A stretch of 64,000 nt of DNA from Aldrovandia affinis (Eukaryota > Chordata > Actinopteri > Notacanthiformes > Halosauridae): positions 1,527,009 to 1,591,008 of the forward strand of contig JAINUG010000197.1 in assembly GCA_029706075.1 (NCBI GenBank), in the 5' to 3' direction. Both the position numbers and the translations under genes were made by a program. Shown piece by piece: positions 24,811-35,203 of the stretch (position 1 is its first letter; each line of letters starts with the position of its first letter). The notes beneath the pieces were generated by a model, which was not told the origin of the DNA, did no database searches, and saw only the letters and a program-made list of their open reading frames with translations.

Positions 24811-25156
24811 CGCGTCCATAAAACTTTTTGCCACTGGTCACATCGAAGACTTTCATATTAACTGCCATCAAGATCCGGGGGTTTTGAACACCATCGTATT
24901 CCCCCAGTTGCTCCAGAGTGAAATCACGTCTTCTCATCTTAGGCAGAGACGAGGCCTGGCTTCCCTGGGCCGCGTCCGAACCGATCCGTCTTCCCCATCG
25001 CCGGTAAATCCCATAGCAGAGAGCCAGCACTAGGATTAAAACACTGACATTCAACAACATCCCGCTTAGACCAAGACCCGATTCAGTTTCCTCTGTTGTC
25101 CCCTGCCCGTTGCTAGTGTCACCTGCTCCACTCCTTCCATCCCCATCGTCCGCCAT
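24811..25156 (-). CDS. pgrmc2: pgrmc2 exon 1 (start, membrane segment, domain start)
   Basis: The ATG is at 25154-25156 and 115 codons plus 1 nt run to a donor GGTAAGA (GT at 24809-24810). The N-terminus [13 protein letters not shown] is acidic and low-complexity. Residues 33-51 ([19 protein letters not shown]) form the single membrane anchor, followed by RRWGRR as the positive flank. [15 protein letters not shown] opens the cytochrome-b5-like domain, and [14 protein letters not shown] ends the exon. No other in-frame ATG precedes it in a comparable context. Confidence 0.95.
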
Positions 25157-25216
25157 ACTGCACGTTAGCGCCTACCCATTCCCCTCACCCGCCCACTTGC
25201 GATGTAAATCAAATTT

Positions 25217-25257
25217 GATTGGACTGCGTCGTTGTTTTATTTTGGGAGTTGTAGTCC
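25217..25257 (-). promoter_or_regulatory. pgrmc2 promoter: ZNF143/STAF-type site and CCAAT box
   Basis: About 60-100 bp upstream of the pgrmc2 ATG, the minus strand carries GGACTACAACTCCCA (25243-25257), matching the ZNF143/STAF consensus ACTACAAYTCCCA. A CCAATC box lies nearer the gene (25217-25222). No TATA box was seen. Both motifs are common in TATA-less housekeeping promoters. Site function is inferred from motif match and position only. Confidence 0.65.
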
Positions 25258-27399
25258 TTCCACAGACTCCACCCCCCCAGTACATACAGTGCATACAGTA
25301 CATATGACTTCACTTGTATACAACGATTGAGCTACATTCTTATTGTACAGGGATATATTGAGTTATGCACTGTTTCCACCAATCAGATACATACATTTGG
25401 ACTTCATTTTAAACCGGGGTTCTGATTATATTTATTTATTTATTTTTCTCATTCAACTTATTTCTGTAAGCCCGAATTCAGGCCAAGCAACCTTACAATT
25501 ATAAGGACAATGTATTTTTCACGTTTCATAAAACGGGAGTAATAACTGTACTATTCAAATACATTGCTCATACTTTTCAAATTAAAAATGACATTAAAAT
25601 TGTGGATTGATCTAATTGCAGAAAACAACTTACTGTCAAACTCTCAGTACAAGCCAGTACAGCATAACATTTTGCAAAGAAAATACTTTCATGTGCTGAG
25701 TGACCGTCAGACAGAAGGCTGCCCGATAAAAATGGTCTCCATTGACACATTTTGATATCAGACTTTTACAAAGCACATTGCATATCGTACTGTATTATAG
25801 AATGTAGCAAACAGCCCACTTAGCTAAGCTGCATATCTCGACCTGACACAAAAACCTGCGTTTTTCACAGCCTCTCGTATCTTTTTACTTCTTCATATCA
25901 CTGTCTTTTTACACTTCAAGGACACATTTTAACACTAGTAAATCATTTCCTACAGTGTATATGCCACTAGATGCAGTGCATGCAATATACTGTAATACTG
26001 AATATTTCAAATGTGCTGTTGTTTGTTGGAAAGTTCCAACATAATATTTTGGCATACCTATAGTGAGCAAGCAACATGGACTGCTACGGAATACAAATAC
26101 AAATACAAAAATTGCTTTTTTGGCCATGCTTGCTATCAATTCAATTTATTTGGCATGAGTAGGCTTGTGATGTACAGTCTAACACACTCTCACACTACAT
26201 ATGTGACACATCCCAGTTTTTTGGGGGACAAAATTACATGCTCCAGTGAACATATAGATTAGTAGCTCCTGCAAACTAGGGGGGCAGCATAAATACATGA
26301 ATAAATGGTAAGTTGCTTTATTATGTATTATTATATCACATTAAAACGTTTTGATGGGTGATCTAACATTCCAAAATGTTGACAACCTTTCACCTTTAAA
26401 TATTCAAAACTCAACATTTTGTGAACCTGGTGGACAGAGAAGAGGCGAGACTGTGAGAAGAAAAATGCATACTTAGCAGAGGAGAGTTTAGAGGAAAAGG
26501 AAGCTAGGAGAGTGTGGAATGCAGGTCAACAGGGGATTTGGATTCTCTCCATTTCCTTTCTGCCAATAAAATGTAAATAGTTCACTATATTATTAAGAAG
26601 CTTGAATTCAATCACATATTAGCATGTTAGCTGGCAACTTTGTTTCAGTAGCTGCATAGTGCAGTTTGCCATCTAATTCTGTTAGCTATACAACATTCCA
26701 GAAATATTTTATTTATTTGGTGGGATATTTCAATGCACAACACAACATTCAGTATTGAAATTATATCATATCCCACTGTAGAGGATGTCAACAAATAGAT
26801 TTACACATGATTATTTGAAAAATGCATAAAAAATGAAGTATACAATTCTTATAACAATTAGCTGCAGTAATAAATATCAATATTTTATTCTCAAAGTATG
26901 TTGCTAAATTTCCATTAAATATGCTTGACGGCACAGGGGCAAATTTGCAGAAAGAGGAACAGGAAGTTGCATTCTCACCTCTTGTATGCTGTTATAATTT
27001 CTAACTGTTGCACTACCCATTACATACTGTGCTAAATTGTGATTTCTCATAAATGTGAATGTTGATTGTCAGTAATGTGTATAATCTCATCTCCCTAAGC
27101 AAACTGAGCCTCAAGCACACCTGCAGCCTGGCTCACTGCTACTAAGAGATTACCATGAACTTCACTTATCGTGCATCACTGGACTGCCTGGGCCATTGTT
27201 TGATAGGAGAATACAAAACATCCCTCCCCTGGTCACTGCTGAATGGGAAGATCCCATAACCCACTATACCCCCCTGATGACCATCCCATCCCATGGGCCA
27301 CCATTCTCTGAGTTTATGTAGTAAACAGTGATATTTTCATTTACAGTCTTTTTTGTTTTATTTATTATTTAGTAGTTTGATTCAGTTTTCCAAAAACAT
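25258..27399. other. Intergenic, no gene seen
   Basis: AT-rich sequence upstream of pgrmc2. A CCAATCAGATAC lies at 25378. No supported feature. Confidence 0.6.
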
Positions 27400-27540
27400 C
27401 TCTAGACCATCTTTACCTGGGTTTAGGGTTTTCCGTTTTTTTATTCCCTCTGGAAAACATATTCTGTCCAGTGCTTTGTGACAGTGCAATTGTACAAATG
27501 GAGGATAACAAATACATTTTCATTGACTGATTGTAAAATA
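27400..27540 (+). mobile_element. Decayed LINE 3' tail
   Basis: TTATTCCCTCTGGAAAAC, then CAGTGCTTTGTGACA and a CATTGACTGATTG ending parallel the tail of the LINE at 1420-1526 (GATTCCCTCTGGAAAATG, GCGCTGTGTGACAA, GATTGATTG). Confidence 0.55.
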
Positions 27541-28028
27541 AATACCCTCGTCACATAGTTATGCATATGTTTGTTTCAAAAACAATATTTTCTTAAACTT
27601 TCCTATATTTTGGTATAATGTTAGTTGGTTAAGTCACTCATTGGTGTCACAGAATAAACTCAACAATGTTGTTAGGCTGCATTTAAAGAGATTCTGCAAA
27701 TTGTCTATTATATATCAATTGTCTGTCTTTATCATTGCGTAATAAAATATGTTCAGAATGTTGTTATCAGTTATTGGACATATACAGTTAAATGTGTGGT
27801 CACTCAATCACACAATCGCTGAACTAGGTGTATCAAATTATTGAATTGCCAGTGTTAACAACGGAGGCGCTCCTCGAACAACTGAGGCGCTGCCCTGAAA
27901 CCAAGGAAGTGGGGCCGTAGGGGTGGTGTACGGTTAAGGAACAAACAGCGGCGCTTTAACCCGTATTTACCCTCTGTCATAATGGGTACCGTCCTCTCCC
28001 TGGCCAATAAAGTGGATGAGCTCGCAAC

Positions 28029-28958
28029 TAGTGATGGGACGAGCGACACTGGTGCGTCAGCACTGTGCCGAGAGCTCAAGAGTGAAACCCCGTATTGGTG
28101 CGTGTATTGCTTTAAGAAAGAATCACGTGACCGATACAGGAACTGTATCGTTTGGATGTGCCGCGCCAAAGTGTGTTTATAAGGAAACAAACTGTATCAA
28201 CATGTCGTGGGTTTGTTGGATGGAGTTTTGCAGTTGCGTGATTATGGATCGTTCAAATAAGTTTTCCCCAGTGTGGAATAATTTTGATCTTGTGACGCCA
28301 AACAAGGTAAATCTTTTTCTCCTTTGAGAGAACAGGTTTACTGTTAGTTTTTCAATTATATACTATATGTTTTTTACGGTGGCGCATTGCATTCACTTTA
28401 TCAATAATTATCAATTTATTCCATAATAGAAGTCCAACGCTACCTGGCAGAAAGCAACACACCCAGAACACAAGACCCATTACAATATTGGAAAAATAAC
28501 CAGAAAACATATCCACACCTTTATCAACTCGCACTTAAATCTCTATGCTCACCATCTTCATCTGTACCCTGTGAAAGAGTCTTTTCTAAGGCAGGGGAAC
28601 TGGTGTCTAAGAGGAGAAATCGCCTTGGAGCAAAGACACTACAAAAACTTTTGTTCCTCAATAAAAATGCATAAACAAATCACTTTTTAGTCTTTTATTT
28701 CATATGATTTAACAGTTAAGTTAACAAAATTGTGTACATAAGTTAAAAATTGTAACTCTGAATTGTAACTCAAATTTGCTATATTTTACATACCAACTCA
28801 GTTTAGCATTTACACAAACAAGGAATTTCTTTACCTGCAATGATTTTATAACTACTGCAGGGGTCACTATTGGGTGACCAACACAGTATCAATACAGTGC
28901 CGACACAGTTTGTGTAGTGTGTCAATACACTCCTTGAGGTATCATCATCCCATCACTA
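28029..28958 (+). mobile_element. hAT element (930 bp) with perfect 8-bp target duplication
   Basis: The inverted ends TAGTGATGGGACGA and, on the minus strand, TAGTGATGGGATGA bound the element. CTCGCAAC occurs exactly at 28021-28028 and again at 28959-28966. It encodes only the two ends of a hAT transposase, so it is an internal-deletion derivative. It interrupts a LINE and is younger than it. Confidence 0.95.
28244..28674 (+). pseudogene. hAT transposase ends: BED-finger start and hATC dimerisation domain
   Basis: An exon at 28244-28306 reads MDRSNKFSPVWNNFDLVTPN and ends with a GGTAAAT donor: the first half of a BED zinc finger, before its cysteines. After about 120 bp, 28429-28674 reads EVQRYLAESNTPRTQDPLQY, then SLCSPSSSVPCERVFSKAGE and SKRRNRLGAKTLQKLLFLN with a TAA stop. 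This is the hAT C-terminal dimerisation domain with its PCERVFSKAG signature. The catalytic middle (RNase H fold) is absent. Confidence 0.9.
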
Positions 28959-31440
28959 CTCGCAACGTATCTAAAGCACAATCGCTCATTTCCCCAATGT
29001 AGTTTATTATGCTTCACTGAGAGCTGGCTACATGAAGAAACATCATACATGGATATGGACGACTTTTCGCTATTCAGGATGGACAGAGAGCCTGCCAAAT
29101 CCGGAAATAAATCAGGAGGTGGATTATGTCTCTACGTCAACGAAACAATGGTGTCATCCCGATCATGTTACCGAGAAAAGCAGGCTGTGTACTCCGGACG
29201 CTGAACTACTCGCGGTGAGTTGCCGGCCGTACTAGTATATTCCCAGGGAGTTCTCACATGTGATCAATATTGTTTGTACATCCCGCCGTCTGCCAATGCG
29301 AAGACGGCTACTGAGACTATATCGAAAATAACCCATGAACTGCAACGAAACTCGCCTGATGCACTCGTACTAATAAACGGGGATTTTCATCACTGCACAT
29401 TAGCGTCGGCTCTCCCCTCATTCAAGCAGTTTGTCTCCTGCCCAACAAGGAATGATAAAACGATTGATTTATTCTACGCTAATGTTAAGGACAGCTACAC
29501 CGCATCTGCTCTCCCCCAGTTGGGTAATTCGGATCATAATCTGGTGCACTTGATTCCTAAATACCTCCCTCTTGTTCGCCGGCAACCTTGTCAACAAAGA
29601 CTGTGCGCGTATGGTCTGAGGAGGCCTGTGAAGAACTGAAAGGGTGTTTTGAATGCACGGATTGGTCCGTTTTCACTGACATGAATGATGACATTGATGA
29701 ACTAACTCTCTGTTTGCATTACTGACAATATTCATTTCTGTGTGGACAATGTTATACCATGTAAAACTGTTAAATGTTTCTCTAATAACAAACCATGGAT
29801 AACTAAAGACATCAAAGAAGCTATTAACCAAAAGAAAATGACTTTTTTAAGTGGCGATAAAGATAGTCTTAAGGTGGCACAAAAAGAGCTCAAAAGAAAG
29901 ATACGGGCTGGTAAAAATGATTACAAACATAAGGTTGAGGGCCAGTTACAGGACAGTAACATTAAAGGCTTGTGGGATGGCATTAAATTGATAACTGGCT
30001 ATGGTACCTCCAACATGAGTGCACCTGGGTCCCTAAATTCCAATGAGGCTAATTTATTTTTTAGCAGATTTGACCAGCATCTGCCCAGTCTCTGCAACTC
30101 TAACACATCCAAACCCATCATGTTGTGTGTTGATGAGGTTCAGACCCAATTAAGATGCATCAAAGTCAACAAATCTGCAGGCCCAGATGGTGTCAAACCA
30201 CAGGTTCTTAAGGTCTGTGCTGACCAGCTTTGTGGAATCCTACACCAGCTCTTTTCACTTTCACTCTCCATCTCTAAGATCCCCCAGGCATGGAAAACCT
30301 CTTGCATTATCTCTATCTCTGAGAAAGCTAGGGCAAAACCTATCAAAGATTTTAGGCCTATTGCCCTAACTTCACAGATCATGAAGTGTTTTGAAAGAGT
30401 TGTCCTGCAACACTTAAGCATGCAGGTCTGTCATTTTCAGGACCCCTTACAATTTGCCTACCGAAAAAATGTTGGAGTGGACGACAGCAAGGTACAGTTT
30501 TATCCCCATTTTTATTCACCCTCTATACCTCTGACTGTCGGCATGCCCAGGCCTCATGTCACCTCCACACATTTTCTGATGATTCAGCCATAGTGAACAC
30601 AGACAAAAGCTACAGGTATGAAGTCAACCAGTTTGTTAACTGGTGTGATGATAATTTCCTTGACCTAAATATTACCAAAACAAAGGAGTTGGTCATCGAT
30701 TTTAGAAAGAAAAAAAGGGTTGAAGTTGCCCCCGTCTCAGTCAAAGGCCACCCAGTCGAAATAGTCACCTCCTACAAATACCTGGGTATCCACATTGATG
30801 CAAAACTAGACTGGAAGGAGAACACCAATGCCATTTTTTTAAAAGCCCAGTCTAGACTTTTCTTCCTGCGTAAACTCAGATCTTTTAATGTCAGCAGCAA
30901 ACTCCTCAATATCCTTTATCAGAGCATTTTAGCTAGTGTTTTATTTTATGCAGTGGCTTGCTGGGGTGGCAGCATTACCTCAGAAGATAGGAACAGGCTG
31001 AATAAACTAATCAAAAAGGCTGGTTCCATTATTGGTATCCACCCTGACTCTTTGGAGATTGTCACAGAGCAACGTACAAAGAAAAAACTACGCTCCATAC
31101 TGCAGTACGAAGGTCATCACCTGCACGGGTCTTTTAAAAGCCTGAGGAGCACTTTTAGCAGTCGTTTTATACTACCAATGTGTAATACTGAGCATTTTTA
31201 GGAACTCCTTTATCCCCACTGCCATAAGGTATTTAAATGAGTCAGCTGTCTAATTGATGAACTGTACTGTATGTAGAGTGATCTTTGTTTTATACTGTAC
31301 AGTTGTGTGGTAGTGGCTGTCCCCTCTGTTGTTGTTTTTTTTCAATTTAGTTTTAATTAATTAATTAATTAATTAATTAATTTAGTCTTTTATTTTCTCG
31401 TTTGTTTGTTTGTCTCTATTTTAAACTGCATGTTCTACGC

Positions 31441-31916
31441 TGGTGACATTATGAATTTGTCACCAGTATATATATATCTATCTATCCATCTATCTAAACT
31501 GAAATAGGTGTCCACCTCAATGTGTGTCGCCAGAGGTCGCTGTTTGGCGATTTCAGTAATTTCCTGACATGTCATCTAAGAGATTCTGGTTGGTGTTTGA
31601 GTCTTTTCTCATAGTTAGAACCAGGTCACATTTTTCAATAGCTGTTAAATAATTTCTTACTGAAAATTGTTCCTGTTGTAGTCTTGTATGCCTTTTGTGT
31701 AGTGTTGTTACACCATTCAAAATGCTTTGTTGTAACAAAGATAGGGGATACTATGGTTAAGCTGCAGTGCATAAACCCGTTATTACACAAAAAAATGCTA
31801 ATTTGCAAGTAAAGTGGTGCAAAGAACAGTGGTCTACTCATCAAGTGGATGAGTGCATGTGCAGCGCATGCCAAAAGAAACCTACAGGCCTGAGTGCTTA
31901 AATAAATACAAAACTA
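31441..31916. other. Intergenic, CTAT repeat then unassigned
   Basis: A short CTATCTATC run lies at about 31474-31494. Nothing else supported. Confidence 0.5.
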
Positions 31917-32263
31917 TTGAGTGATCGCCTTCATCCTATGGTGAAGCATTTATATCCTGACGGGAGTAGTCTCTCTCAGGATGACATTTCCCCCACCCAC
32001 AGGGCACGGGTGGTCCCTGACTATTTAGATGTGCATAAAAACGATGTAAACCATATGCCATGGCCATCTCAGTCACCAGATCTTCACCCAATTGAATGTT
32101 TATGGGAGACAACGTTTTCCACCACCAACAACAAAACAGAAAGTGATGGAATTTCTCATGGAATATTTGGTGTTGCATTCTAGAGAGTTCTATAAACTTG
32201 TAGAATCTATGCAAAGGTGCATAGAAGCTGTTCTGGTGGCTTGTGGTGGTGGAACGCCCTATT
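31917..32263 (+). pseudogene. Tc1 transposase C-terminal fragment
   Basis: The frame reads HPMVKHLYPDGSSLSQDDIS, then HRARVVPDYLDVHKNDVNHM and PWPSQSPDLHPIECLWE. It keeps the second Asp and the third acidic residue (Glu) of the DDE triad with normal Tc1 spacing. The rest is frameshifted but recognisable to a final GTPY and stop near 32263. The first catalytic Asp and DNA-binding part are absent. Confidence 0.75.
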
Positions 32264-33331
32264 AAGACTCTTTATATTGGTCTATCCTTTATTTTGGCAG
32301 TTATCTGTATATCGGAAAGAAATATCAATGTTACGTTATTTTTTTCGTGTAGGCCTAATAGTGTTAATATATTTCATGAATTTCCCCATCCAATTTCACC
32401 AGGTTTGTGGTGTAGGGGGCTATATTGATAACACAAGAATAAACTCACAGCATAAACTCAGGCCAGAATCTTGTTCAACATATATTTTCCTGCAAAATCC
32501 TCCTTTCATTACCTCTACATGCAGCATTAATTTGGTAGAACCTTGACTCAGGTGCTTGAGTACAAACCTTCTCACATACTACATGATTTGATATTATCAA
32601 ATTAACCAACTAGGAAAAGTGAAGTATTCACTTAATCAACAGTTGTCAACAAACGCAAAATTATCAATGCTATCCCACTGCAGACTGCGAAGGCTACTAG
32701 GAATAGAAAGCTTTAGCCAAGCCTTGACACGACACTGATGGAATTGATGTAGACACAGTATAGGCTTGCAGCATTGCTCGGCTAGCATGTGACAATTTCC
32801 GAATTGCATCAAACACTTTATTAACAAACCTGTTGATACTGAATGACTGCTTTTAAATAACCATGTGAAATCACAATTTGTTTGGCTGTGCTGCTGTCTG
32901 TGCAGTTTTAGGTGACAATTCATGAAATACATCAAAACCTGTTGTTGCAGACGGATTGCTTTTAAATAACCCCAATAACCCTAAATCAAATCATATATTT
33001 TACTGACGATTCCCAAAGTCTTTGGTTTTCTGAACGTATTCACCAATGATTTTATTATTTCAGCGAAAGTGATGCCCTGCACGATGCCCCGGATAGTTTA
33101 AGAACATATATAAAATAAAAGAATGTCAGGACTCAATTGTCTACACTTCTCAAATGCATTGCATAAACATACTAATATCCTCACCCCTAATGTACACTAG
33201 CCTACACTTCAAAAAGATGTGATATCTCAACAAAAATGTTTTCAATGTCAAAAAACGCAGTTATTCACATGTAAAAAGCAGATACTCTCTCTACATATGT
33301 AAAACACAATTCCTAAAGTTGGTCTGCATAC

Positions 33332-33376
<45 letters not shown>

Positions 33377-33645
33377 TACATTTGGTCAAGTACCTTGGCC
33401 CTGTGTTTCTTCATCTTGCCATCTCAAGAAAATGTTGTCTTTATGTGTGTGATTAATATGTGCAATCTTGTCAAATGTTAGCAGAAAGTCTGTGTAATGA
33501 AGGTCTGGTGGAGTGCTTGTAATAATGTTAACTGTTTTCAATATTATTTAAACTCTTATCAAATCTTAAACATTTCTCCTCATATAGCATATACATTATG
33601 TTTGTGTAATATGAAAAAAGAAAGTAAGTGCAATTTGCATAGCAT
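32264..33645. other. Intergenic, no gene; AT repeat at 33335-33374
   Basis: No supported gene. A 40-bp perfect AT microsatellite is present. Confidence 0.65.
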
Positions 33646-34113
33646 CAGTGCTTAATTTGTAACTCGCCCCCACGAAGGAAAATAACTATTTTCCTACCTC
33701 TGTGTCGCTGCATTTCTGTCCCTCCCTCTGGTCTAATGGTAACTTTCCAGTGGTGGAGCAACAAAGGTTAAAAAGGAGCGATGATATGGTTGCCGTTTTT
33801 AAAGACGCTCATGTTGACGTGCAGATTAGATTCATTTGTGAGAAACCTCTGGAAATTGCTACGGTGTTAACAGCGGTTAAGAGATCCTTCAAGGGCTGTG
33901 TAACTTGTTCTCCCAATGTCTCTGTGAACACTCTGAAAGCACGAATTGTTTCTCGGCTGTTAAGTCTGTTAAAATACGCGTTGTTGTCGCACTTTAGATA
34001 TTTATGAGCCCGGGGCTCTGATTCTGAGTAAGACATTTGCTGGGGTGCAAAATCTGATTCTTGGCATTTGCTGGGGCTGTGCCCCGGCTAGCCCTGGCAC
34101 AAATTAAGCACTG
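33646..34113. mobile_element. hAT-type MITE (468 bp) with perfect 8-bp duplication
   Basis: It begins CAGTGCTTAATTTGT and ends ACAAATTAAGCACTG, an exact 15-bp inverted repeat. CATAGCAT flanks it at 33638-33645 and 34114-34121. The 101-codon open frame inside (33702-34007) resembles no transposase and is probably chance, or from the parent element's 5' part. The 8-bp duplication and CAGTG start fit hAT. Confidence 0.92.
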
Positions 34114-34860
34114 CATAGCATACATTTACTGTATATTAATTTAGGATCAGTGTTTGTGCATAGTAAAGCTATTAAAATAATAATATGACATCAATTAGCT
34201 CCATAGAATATTACAATTATTAGTGTCAATACATGTAGTGCTAACAGGGAAGAGACAAAGAATAACAATTAAATACGTTTCCGTAGTTGTTATAAGTCAC
34301 CAATAACAATATGGTGTTCTGGATGTTTGGTCCTTTGCTCATAATAGTTTTGGACTAGACTTTTGGTTGTAATGTGTCAACATATCAATCAACATTATAG
34401 GAATCAACATCAATCAACATTATAGAAATAAACTCAAACAAATGATTTAATGTACAGTTACAGGTTATGGGATGTTACATAACATTTCAGATGGAGACGA
34501 GACAACAAGATGAAGATGAGCAAGGGCCAAGTTACTTGAACGAATGTAGGAAAATATGGGAAGCATTGCATTGAAATAATGCTGATTTAGTTTCTGATAA
34601 ATATATTGGTGAAAGTTTAGTTGCAACTTGACATCGTTTTGGTATGTATAATTTAATACACAGAGAGGGATACTATTTTAGGAATTCTGTTTTACAGATG
34701 TACAGAGTAGCCTATTGCTTGCATATGTGCGTAACTTGTTGTTTCGTTGTTTAAGACGTTTTAGTTGAGATGAGATTTGTTGAGATCCTAGCTAAGTAAC
34801 TGAATTTGTTTTTTGGGGGCCAATAATGTTTTTTTTCATCAAGCTTTCAGAAGTAGCTTG
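34114..34860. other. Intergenic upstream of plk4, no gene seen
   Basis: AT-rich; contains a short duplicated AATCAACATTATAG stretch (34386-34430). No other feature supported. Confidence 0.6.
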
Positions 34861-34885
34861 CTACTTTGTGTAAACGACAGCACTG

Positions 34886-35024
34886 ATTGGCTCTGTTTGT
34901 GATGTACTCGAAGCTCGCATTGCCAGTCCTATTACGTTATTGGTTTACAGAGCAAAGAGATTCGTCAGTTTCCAGGTGACGTACGGTGACGTAGCTCTGA
35001 GAGTAACGGGCGGATAATTTCAAA
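34886..35024 (+). promoter_or_regulatory. plk4 promoter: inverted CCAAT boxes, tandem CRE-like sites, CDE/CHR-like pair
   Basis: Upstream of the plk4 ATG (35174) lie two inverted CCAAT boxes (ATTGG at 34886-34890 and 34939-34943), two TGACGTA sites 10 bp apart (34977-34983, 34987-34993), and GGGCGG (35008-35013), a 4-nt spacer, then TTTCAAA (35018-35024). NF-Y sites followed by a GGCGG-N4-CHR pair are the layout of G2/M cell-cycle promoters (DREAM/MuvB targets), fitting a centriole-cycle kinase. The CHR-like word is in reverse orientation (TTTGAA on the minus strand), which weakens that part. Confidence 0.6.
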
Positions 35025-35173
35025 ATGGAGGAAGTGCAAAAATGTTAGAGGGGAACAAAACCACAACAAAATGTAGTTTCAATGGCTTTTTGCGTCTTGC
35101 AATAAATTCTTACAACTTCACATAAATATACTCTGTTAAATTATTCTTTGGATTTCCAACGCAAACTAGCAAG

Positions 35174-35203
35174 ATGAGTATTTCAATCGGCAATAAAATC
35201 GAG
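35174..35203 (+). CDS. plk4: plk4 exon 1
   Basis: Ten codons, MSISIGNKIE, then donor GTAAGT. The first residues match fish and human PLK4 starts. Short upstream ORFs precede it (35025-35048, 35071-35076, 35082-35105). Confidence 0.93.

Larger units (their letters stand above)
5291..25156 (-). other. pgrmc2: pgrmc2 gene, three coding exons
   Basis: Membrane-associated progesterone receptor component 2, an endoplasmic-reticulum/nuclear-envelope membrane protein with a cytochrome-b5-like haem-binding domain. Family work links it to haem chaperoning and P450 partners. The spliced CDS is 346+156+98=600 nt, 199 residues plus stop, all introns phase 1. An acidic N-terminus is followed by one membrane segment (about 33-51), a basic stretch, then the b5-like domain (about 77-180). 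Tyr113 and Tyr119 (in KKFYG and GPYGIFAG) align with the haem-site tyrosines Tyr107 and Tyr113 of PGRMC1. The sequence MQFKEKYDYVGRLLKPG fits PGRMC2 rather than PGRMC1, which has a different C-terminus. Introns are 10.6 and 8.6 kb and transposon-rich. No disabling change seen. Confidence 0.95.
27895..31255 (+). pseudogene. LINE ORF2 (endonuclease-RT), broken
   Basis: Endonuclease landmarks: LVLINGDFHHCTLASALPSF, RNDKTIDLFYANVKDSYTAS, LPQLGNSDHNLVHL. RT landmarks: CIKVNKSAGPDGVKPQVLK, DFRPIALTSQIMKCFERVV, then FAYRKNVGVDD at about 30457-30485. The ORF next jumps to the stretch before FSDDSAIV (about 30575), so RT motif A (the first catalytic aspartate) and neighbouring sequence are deleted. 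The thumb region continues with NITKTKELVIDFRKKKRV, then SYKYLGIHIDAKLDWKEN and LFYAVACWGGSI, to about 31255. Several frameshifts and stops occur in the endonuclease part. It cannot retrotranspose on its own. Confidence 0.85.
27857..31440 (+). mobile_element. LINE with APE endonuclease and RT, split by a hAT insertion
   Basis: The left part (27857-28028) reads RKWGRRGGVRLRNKQRRF, then GTVLSLANKVDELA, the usual start of the endonuclease ORF in a common fish LINE family. The frame resumes after the hAT element at 28959 with YLKHNRSFPQ and CFTESWLHEETSYMDMDDFS. The RT section and a tail with ATTAATTA repeats follow to about 31440. Removing the hAT element and one copy of its duplication joins the two LINE parts naturally. 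Confidence 0.85.
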
